NCBI RefSeq assembly: GCF_001690705.1
Contig: NZ_LZGK01000013.1
Coordinates: 372,001 to 436,000, forward strand
DNA length: 64,000 bases
Reading direction: 5' to 3'
Origin: Gilliamella sp. wkB178
Lineage (GTDB): Bacteria > Pseudomonadota > Gammaproteobacteria > Enterobacterales > Orbaceae
Of the stretch, positions 58,407-64,000 are shown in pieces. Position 1 is the stretch's first letter. Each line of letters opens with the position of its first letter. The notes beneath the pieces are model-generated. The model had not been told where the DNA came from and did not search any database. It saw nothing but the letters and a program-made list of their open reading frames with translations. A program made the translations under genes and the position numbers.

Positions 58407-60500
58407 ATGTCTAGTCGATTTTTCAGCCAAATACCGATAATACAATTAACTGGCCTTGGTCCTACACTTGAAAACAAATTTCATTCATTAGGAATTTATA
58501 CCGCCAAAGATCTGTTATTTCATTTCCCTTTACGTTATGAAGATCGTACTACATTTTCAGCTATAGCTGATATTTCACCGGGTGCATATACCACTATTGA
58601 TGGTTGCATTATCAAAAGTGAAATAACTTTTGGTAAAAGAAAGATGTTAGTTTGTCATATTCAGGATGATACCGGAATCGCTATTTTAAGATTTTTGCAT
58701 TTCAATACAGGTATGAAAAATGTTCTAATAACGGGTAAATGGGTTAGTGCTTATGGCGAAGTAAAACAGGGCAAAATTTATCCTGAGATTATTCATCCTC
58801 AATTTAAAATTAGAACCAATCGTGATGATAAATTGGTTAGTTTTGATGAAGAAACTGAAAAATATACGCCTATATATTCTTCAACTTATGGGTTATCACA
58901 AAATGTGATTCGTAAAGCAATTCATTCAGCGTTATTATTATTGAAACGTAATCCTCCTCCAGAAGTTTTACCACAGCAGATAGCAGATCACTATTTAGAT
59001 GCTTTACAAGCTATACAGATTATCCATAATCCACCAATCGATACTGATATTAATTTATTATCATTCGGTGAGCATCCAGCAATTAAACGATTTATTTTTG
59101 AAGAATTGTTAGCTTATCATTTAAGTATGTTAATGATAAAAATAGATAATCAACAACAACAAGCATATATCTTTCATCCAAATCAAAAAGTTATACAGCC
59201 TTTTTTAGCTAGTTTACCTTTCAAGCTAACTAATGCTCAACAGCGGGTAATAAAAGATATTTATCAAGACATGGCAAAACCTGTTCCTATGATGCGGTTA
59301 ATTCAAGGGGATGTCGGTTCTGGTAAGACTTTGGTTGCGGCATTAGCTGCTTTAAATGCTATTGAAAATGGTAGTCAAGTGGTGTTAATGGCACCTACCG
59401 AAATATTAGCTGAACAACATTATCATAATTTTAAACAATGGTTTGAGCCTTTTAATATTGAGGTTGATTGGTTATCAGGGCGTCTAACAACTAAGAATAA
59501 ACTGCAACGCTATGAACGGGTTAAAAATGGTGCAATAACAATGTTAATTGGTACCCATGCAGTGTTTGTTGATAAAGTTGAATTTGCTTCTTTAGGACTA
59601 GTTATCATAGATGAACAACATCGTTTTGGGGTTAATCAACGATTAAGCTTATGGGAAAAAGGTATTAAAAATCATAATTTCCCTCATCAATTAATTATGA
59701 CTGCTACGCCAATTCCACGAACGTTAGCTATGACGGTTTATGCTGATTTAGATGTATCTATTATCGATGAATTACCGCCAGGTAGAACACCTATAACTAC
59801 TGTGGTTATTCCTAATACTCGTCGCGATGAGATTATTGAACGAGTAAATCAAGCTTGTCTAGAACATCGTCAAGTTTATTGGGTATGTACTTTAGTTGAA
59901 GAGTCAGAAACGCTAGATGCTCAAGCGGCAGAAATGTTAGTTACTGAGTTATGTGAAAGGCTACCACACCTAAAAATTGCTCTGATACATGGTAAGATGA
60001 AGTCGGATCAAAAACAAACAGTAATGCAAGATTTTAAACAAGGTAATATTCAACTTTTAGTCGCTACAACAGTAATTGAAGTAGGTGTAGATGTTCCTAA
60101 TGCCAGTTTAATGATCATAGAAAATGCCGAGCGTTTAGGACTGGCACAATTACATCAATTACGTGGGCGTGTAGGCCGCGGTACCGTTGCTTCACATTGT
60201 GTACTGATGTATCAACCACCATTAAGTAAAATAGCACAAGCACGTATGCAAGTGATGCGTGATAGTAATGATGGATTTATTATTGCACAAAAAGATTTAG
60301 AAATTCGCGGTAGTGGGGAAATTTTAGGTACTCGACAAATGGGTATAGCTAATTTTAAAGTTGTCAATTTAATCCGTGATCAACATCTGATTAGTGAAGT
60401 CCAAAAAGTTTCTTATTATATACAACAAAGCTACCCTGACAGTGCCAAACAATTAATTGAGTGCTGGCTTCCTGATAGACAAAAATATATAAATGCTTAA
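58407..60500 (+). CDS. recG: ATP-dependent DNA helicase RecG
   Basis: A 697-aa RecG (E. coli 693). The N-terminal wedge domain binds branched DNA; Walker A GDVGSGKT is at 301-308, the DEQH box at 402-405, and TATPIPRTLAMTVYADLDVSIIDELPPGR and the C-terminal QLRGRVGRG motif with the following TRG region (QKDLEIRGSGEILGTRQMG) are intact. RecG remodels stalled forks and Holliday junctions. In E. coli trmH lies between spoT and recG; here recG starts six bases after the spoT stop. Confidence 0.97.
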   Translation: MSSRFFSQIPIIQLTGLGPTLENKFHSLGIYTAKDLLFHFPLRYEDRTTFSAIADISPGAYTTIDGCIIKSEITFGKRKMLVCHIQDDTGIAILRFLHFNTGMKNVLITGKWVSAYGEVKQGKIYPEIIHPQFKIRTNRDDKLVSFDEETEKYTPIYSSTYGLSQNVIRKAIHSALLLLKRNPPPEVLPQQIADHYLDALQAIQIIHNPPIDTDINLLSFGEHPAIKRFIFEELLAYHLSMLMIKIDNQQQQAYIFHPNQKVIQPFLASLPFKLTNAQQRVIKDIYQDMAKPVPMMRLIQGDVGSGKTLVAALAALNAIENGSQVVLMAPTEILAEQHYHNFKQWFEPFNIEVDWLSGRLTTKNKLQRYERVKNGAITMLIGTHAVFVDKVEFASLGLVIIDEQHRFGVNQRLSLWEKGIKNHNFPHQLIMTATPIPRTLAMTVYADLDVSIIDELPPGRTPITTVVIPNTRRDEIIERVNQACLEHRQVYWVCTLVEESETLDAQAAEMLVTELCERLPHLKIALIHGKMKSDQKQTVMQDFKQGNIQLLVATTVIEVGVDVPNASLMIIENAERLGLAQLHQLRGRVGRGTVASHCVLMYQPPLSKIAQARMQVMRDSNDGFIIAQKDLEIRGSGEILGTRQMGIANFKVVNLIRDQHLISEVQKVSYYIQQSYPDSAKQLIECWLPDRQKYINA

Positions 60501-60607
60501 AAATATTTAAAATTAATTAGAGCTTAGGATGATATTTTATAATTAGAATTATTGAAATTAGATAATAAATTTATTTATATAAGCAGTTTGATATATTTAA
60601 ATAAATT

Positions 60608-60636
60608 GTGGACTTTGGAATATTTCCGCAGTCCAC
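60608..60636 (-). terminator. Hairpin after ulaG, shared with recG
   Basis: GTGGACT / AGTCCAC plus inner GGAA / TTCC form an interrupted 11-bp stem between convergent recG and ulaG. On the minus strand AATTTATTT follows, giving a weak terminator for ulaG. Confidence 0.6.
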
Positions 60637-60651
60637 TTGATATTCTTAATT

Positions 60652-61719
60652 TTATAAGAATGAGCGATAAGGTAATTCAGGCTCATCAGTAAAGATATCT
60701 CTGAAGCCACGATAGTGTTGGTAATGCATTTTATTTTTATCTGTTGGATACGTATATTTACCACCAACTTGCCAGAAAAATGGTGTAAATTTATATTCTA
60801 GGCGATCTTTTTTCATTCTCCAAAGTACTTCAATTTCACGCGGATCACTCTGGAAGTTAGACCAAATATCATGATGGAATGGAATAACTACTTTAGTGTT
60901 AAGAGATTCAGCAGCACGAAGAATATCAGATGATGTCATTTTATCCGTCACACCGCGAGGGTTTTCGCCATAAGAAAGTAATGCAACATCAATTTTATAA
61001 TCATTACCATGTTTTGCATAATAATTTGAATAGTGAGAATCACCTGAATGGTAAATAGAACCACCAGAAGTTTCAAATAAATAACTAACAGCACGATCGT
61101 TCATACCATCTAAAATAGATTTATCAGTCGAAGAAACACCTTCAGGTAAGGTAACTAATGATGTTCTGTCAAATGAATCTAATACTCGAATGGTTATATC
61201 CCCAACTTTGATAGTTTCGCCAACTTTTGCCACTATGCAGCGTTCTGCTGGGACTCCCCAACTTTTCCACAATTCAACACATGCTTTAGGACCAATAAAT
61301 TTAACATCTGGTGAACAGTTTTGAATTACTGCAGCAGCTACGTTAACGTCAATATGATCAGCATGATCGTGGGTGGCCATTACTGCATCAATTTTTTTAA
61401 TCGCAAATGGATCTAGAACAAAAGGGCTAGTTCTTAAATTTGGTTGTAATTCACGAACTCCGCCCATACGCATCATTTGGTGTTGTTTTTTCATTAGTGG
61501 ATTGGCATGAGTTTTTTTACCTGTTCCACACCAAAAATCGACAGAAATATTAGTATTACCCGCTGATTTTAGCCATATACCTGTACAAGCAAGCCACCAC
61601 ATAGTGAAGGTATTAGGTTGAACCACAGTGTTTTCTATTTCTTCATTCAACCATGTTCCCCATTCAGGAAATGTATTTAAAATCCACGATTCACGGGTAA
61701 TTTCATTAACTTTACTCAT
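60652..61719 (-). CDS. ulaG: L-ascorbate-6-phosphate lactonase
   Basis: A 355-aa metallo-beta-lactamase-fold enzyme (E. coli UlaG 354). The metal-binding THDHADHID motif is near residues 115-122, followed by [35 protein letters not shown] and [12 protein letters not shown] with further ligands. [13 protein letters not shown] near the start and [17 protein letters not shown] at the end match UlaG. It opens L-ascorbate-6-phosphate to 3-keto-L-gulonate-6-phosphate. It follows ulaR by 25 bp and is divergent from ulaA. Confidence 0.96.
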   Translation of the reverse strand: MSKVNEITRESWILNTFPEWGTWLNEEIENTVVQPNTFTMWWLACTGIWLKSAGNTNISVDFWCGTGKKTHANPLMKKQHQMMRMGGVRELQPNLRTSPFVLDPFAIKKIDAVMATHDHADHIDVNVAAAVIQNCSPDVKFIGPKACVELWKSWGVPAERCIVAKVGETIKVGDITIRVLDSFDRTSLVTLPEGVSSTDKSILDGMNDRAVSYLFETSGGSIYHSGDSHYSNYYAKHGNDYKIDVALLSYGENPRGVTDKMTSSDILRAAESLNTKVVIPFHHDIWSNFQSDPREIEVLWRMKKDRLEYKFTPFFWQVGGKYTYPTDKNKMHYQHYRGFRDIFTDEPELPYRSFL

Positions 61720-61744
61720 ATTTTTTTCCTTCTAAATTTATTTG

Positions 61745-62506
61745 TTAGACTAAAATCACTTCAACGCCTTGCTTTTTGATAGATTCGATTACTTCTTTAT
61801 TGGCTTGTTTGCCAGTAATTAAGATATCAATTTTGTTTACTGGGCAAAAAAGCATTCCTGAATTTGCTTTACTATCGATTTTTGAGCTATCGACAACAAC
61901 GACCAACTTTTCAGCTTTTTCTAAAATTTGTTGTTCGGCTACGGCACTTAATATTTCATTTTTATAAAGACCAGTTGGTGTTAAGGTTTTACCACTGGTA
62001 AACATCCATTTTTCAGCATAAGTTTCTGTTATGCTAGCAATAGGGTTAAGAATAATATTTTGAGTTTTATTATATAAGCCACCCATAATGATGACATTTT
62101 CATGATCATTTTCAATAAGGTAACAAGCTAATGGAAAATAATTGGTAATAATTGAGACATTTTTTCCACATAATTCTCGGCCTAATAAAAAAGCCGTAGA
62201 ACCACAGTTAATAACAATATTTTCATCATTGCCACATAATTTGGCCGCCCGTATAGCAATGCGAGCTTTTTCATGATAATGATCAGTATTATTAATACCA
62301 ATTGGCGCCCAAATAGTTTTCTTTTCTTCTACTCGCATTATGCCATTACGTACTTTTTTTACCCTACCTTTTTGATCTAGTTTAGTAATATCACGTCTTG
62401 CAGTTGCAGGCGAAATGGAAAAGTAGGTAACTAAATCCATAACCGTCAGTGAACCTTTTTCATCAACTAATGCAACTATCTGATTATGCCGCGATATCTC
62501 ATTCAT
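61745..62506 (-). CDS. ulaR: ula operon repressor UlaR (DeoR family)
   Basis: A 253-aa DeoR-type regulator (E. coli UlaR 251 aa). The N-terminal helix-turn-helix is LTVMDLVTYFSISPATARRDITKLDQKGRVKKVRNG; the DeoRC sugar-phosphate domain contains IVINCGSTAFLLGRELCGKNVSIITNYFPLACYLI and VVVVDSSKIDSKAN. UlaR represses ula operons until L-ascorbate-6-phosphate binds. The gene neighbours ulaG and the ulaA regulatory region, which supports the assignment. AGAGG lies seven to ten bases before ATG 62506. Confidence 0.93.
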   Translation of the reverse strand: MNEISRHNQIVALVDEKGSLTVMDLVTYFSISPATARRDITKLDQKGRVKKVRNGIMRVEEKKTIWAPIGINNTDHYHEKARIAIRAAKLCGNDENIVINCGSTAFLLGRELCGKNVSIITNYFPLACYLIENDHENVIIMGGLYNKTQNIILNPIASITETYAEKWMFTSGKTLTPTGLYKNEILSAVAEQQILEKAEKLVVVVDSSKIDSKANSGMLFCPVNKIDILITGKQANKEVIESIKKQGVEVILV

Positions 62507-62667
62507 TAACTGCCTCTAGGTTGAAAATGATTATATTTGATTATTTTTGATGATAATTTTCATTTTTAGTATTGTCAATTGCTTTAAAGTAATATTTAGT
62601 GGTAATTTTTGTAACTATATGAAATATAATAATATATTATTTTAAAAAATTATATTTACTATAATAA

Positions 62668-62683
62668 TGTGATATCTGTCACA
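62668..62683. promoter_or_regulatory. Consensus CRP site in the ulaR-ulaA region
   Basis: TGTGA-TATCTG-TCACA is a perfect match to the CRP core consensus. It is 212 bp before ulaA and 161 bp before ulaR; a weaker match (GGTGA-TCTTGG-TCAAA) lies at 62710. CRP control of ula genes is known in E. coli, so both sequence and context support this. Confidence 0.85.
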
Positions 62684-62726
62684 GTTATTCGTTCTTTTAA
62701 AATAAAAAAGGTGATCTTGGTCAAAT

Positions 62727-62763
62727 TAATCATAAATAATCATTGATTGATTGATTATGATTA
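62727..62763. promoter_or_regulatory. Inverted repeat, candidate UlaR operator
   Basis: TAATCATAAATAATCA (62727-62742) and TGATTGATTATGATTA (62748-62763) pair at 14 of 16 positions around five bases. It lies between the CRP sites and ulaA, where an UlaR operator would be expected. A set of TGATTAT-like direct repeats also lies next to ulaR (about 62525-62560). Confidence 0.5.
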
Positions 62764-62895
62764 TAGAATATAGCGCATATCAATTAACAGCTTTAATTCA
62801 CTTTATTTAGTGAATAAAACCAAATGAAAGGCACTAATATAGAGAAACAATATTTTATTAGTGTTTGCGATGTCGATAATTAATGAGAGGGGCTT

Positions 62896-64000
62896 ATGGA
62901 AGTAATCTATAATATATTTTATATTTTTTATAGTCAGGTAATGACAAAGGCACCTTTGTTATTGGGGCTAGTAACTCTTTTAGGCTATTGCCTTTTACGT
63001 AAAGATATAACAACAGTATTGAAAGGAACCATTAAAACGATCGTCGGTTTTATGTTATTACAAGTAGGTTCAGGAGTATTGGTTTCAACATTTAAACCTG
63101 TAATATCCAAGTTGGCAGAGTATCATAATATTAAAGGTTCAATTATTGATACTTATGCATCAATGGTTGCCGTTGAAAACGGGATGGGCGAAAATTATTC
63201 ATGGGTAGGATATGCAGTATTATTAGCATTATCAATTAATATCATTTTAGTTATTTTTCGACGCATAACTGGTATTCGTACTATTATGTTGACTGGTCAT
63301 ATTATGTTCCAACAGGTAGGATTAATTACACTATTTTATTTCCTATTTGGTTATGGTATGTGGGAAACAGTTATTTATTCTGCCATTATTACCGCATTAT
63401 ATTGGGGTATATTCTCTAATATGATGTTTAAACCTACCGAAGCAGTAACTGGAGGTGCTGGTTTTTCTATCGGTCATCAACAACAACTAGGTTCTTGGAT
63501 TGCAGTTAAGTTAGCACCTAAATTAGGTGATAAAAATGATTCCGTTGATAACCTAAAATTACCTAAATGGTTACATATTTTCCATGATAGTATTGCCGCA
63601 ACCACCATAGTGATGACCTTCTTCTTTGGTATTATTCTACTGTCATTTGGATTGGATAATTTACAAACTATGGCAGGTAAAACTCATTGGACTATTTATA
63701 TTTTTGAAACAGGGCTCAAATTTGCGGTTGCTATACAAGTAATTGTTGGTGGCGTAAGAATGTTTGTTGCTGAATTATCTGAAGCTTTTAAAGGTATTTC
63801 CGAAAAACTTATTCCAAATGCAGTGCTTGCTATTGACTGTGCGGCTATTTATGCATTTTCACCTAATGCAATGGTATTTGGTTTTATTTGGGGTGCATTA
63901 GGTCAGTTTTTAGCTATTGCATTATTACTGATCTTTAAATCACCTATAATGATTATTCCAGGTTTTATACCTATGTTTTTCTCTAATGCAACCATTGGTG
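62896..64000 (+). CDS. ulaA: ascorbate PTS permease EIIC (UlaA), 3' end cut by window
   Basis: An open frame from ATG 62896 to the window edge (368 codons, no stop; E. coli UlaA is 465 aa). [25 protein letters not shown] at the start, LRRITGIRT-type block ([22 protein letters not shown]), [39 protein letters not shown] and [23 protein letters not shown] match UlaA almost block for block. It is the membrane channel of the ascorbate phosphotransferase system; ulaB and ulaC would be expected downstream. GAGAGGGG precedes the start. Confidence 0.95.
   Translation, partial: MEVIYNIFYIFYSQVMTKAPLLLGLVTLLGYCLLRKDITTVLKGTIKTIVGFMLLQVGSGVLVSTFKPVISKLAEYHNIKGSIIDTYASMVAVENGMGENYSWVGYAVLLALSINIILVIFRRITGIRTIMLTGHIMFQQVGLITLFYFLFGYGMWETVIYSAIITALYWGIFSNMMFKPTEAVTGGAGFSIGHQQQLGSWIAVKLAPKLGDKNDSVDNLKLPKWLHIFHDSIAATTIVMTFFFGIILLSFGLDNLQTMAGKTHWTIYIFETGLKFAVAIQVIVGGVRMFVAELSEAFKGISEKLIPNAVLAIDCAAIYAFSPNAMVFGFIWGALGQFLAIALLLIFKSPIMIIPGFIPMFFSNATIG

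Overview
The window is AT-rich chromosomal DNA from a gammaproteobacterium. Most proteins can be lined up almost end to end with Escherichia coli proteins, and many E. coli operon pairings are kept (psd-mscM, rhaSR, glnK-amtB, rpoZ-spoT, purEK). The low GC and the L-rhamnose and L-ascorbate genes in a core gene set suggest the Orbaceae (Gilliamella-like insect gut symbionts). That placement is inference; no 16S rRNA gene is present.

Layout. 1-2615: three GT8 (WaaJ/WaaO-type) glycosyltransferase genes, the first cut by the window edge, probably for LPS outer core. 2880-9209: housekeeping genes yoaA, tsaB, grxA, a yggN-like gene, folD, ppiB and lpxH. 9188-13857: a molybdate locus, modABC divergent from modEF, with a near-perfect ModE operator between them; the ModC here lacks its regulatory MOP domain. 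14263-19922: uvrB, a RidA-family gene, purE, purK and dgt. 20226-21919: glnK-amtB behind a textbook sigma-54 promoter. 22027-22503: an unrecognised 158-aa protein. 23008-27928: an EamA transporter, a nucleoside permease, a purine nucleoside phosphorylase, fdhD and a DedA protein. 27925-31396: mscM and psd. 31609-39579: an L-rhamnose locus (rhaB, rhaA, rhaD, rhaT, fucO, rhaM, then convergent rhaSR). 39791-47112: an NhaD-type antiporter, rlmF, dld and mutS. 47365-51391: a cyclase-family gene, gapA, a cold-shock gene, ppa and darP. 51469-60500: pmbA, a SulP transporter, a CinA-like gene, rpoZ, spoT and recG. 60652-64000: ulaR-ulaG divergent from ulaA, which runs off the window.

How it works together. 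Rhamnose is imported by RhaT, epimerised by RhaM and split by RhaA, RhaB and RhaD into DHAP and L-lactaldehyde. FucO, placed inside this operon, reduces the lactaldehyde, so the pathway is self-contained under RhaS/RhaR and probably CRP. Ascorbate would enter by the UlaA PTS permease and be opened by UlaG, under UlaR and a consensus CRP site. Molybdate uptake together with FdhD implies molybdoenzymes, probably a formate dehydrogenase, elsewhere in the genome.

I found no tRNA, rRNA, CRISPR array, transposase, prophage or obvious defence system. The most unusual structure is a roughly 38-bp sequence present four times (19996, 39743, 42369 and 44457), always just past the 3' end of a gene and in one case supplying the stop codon of rlmF. 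I saw no convincing wholly novel multi-gene system; the rest is regulatory detail and rearrangement of known modules.
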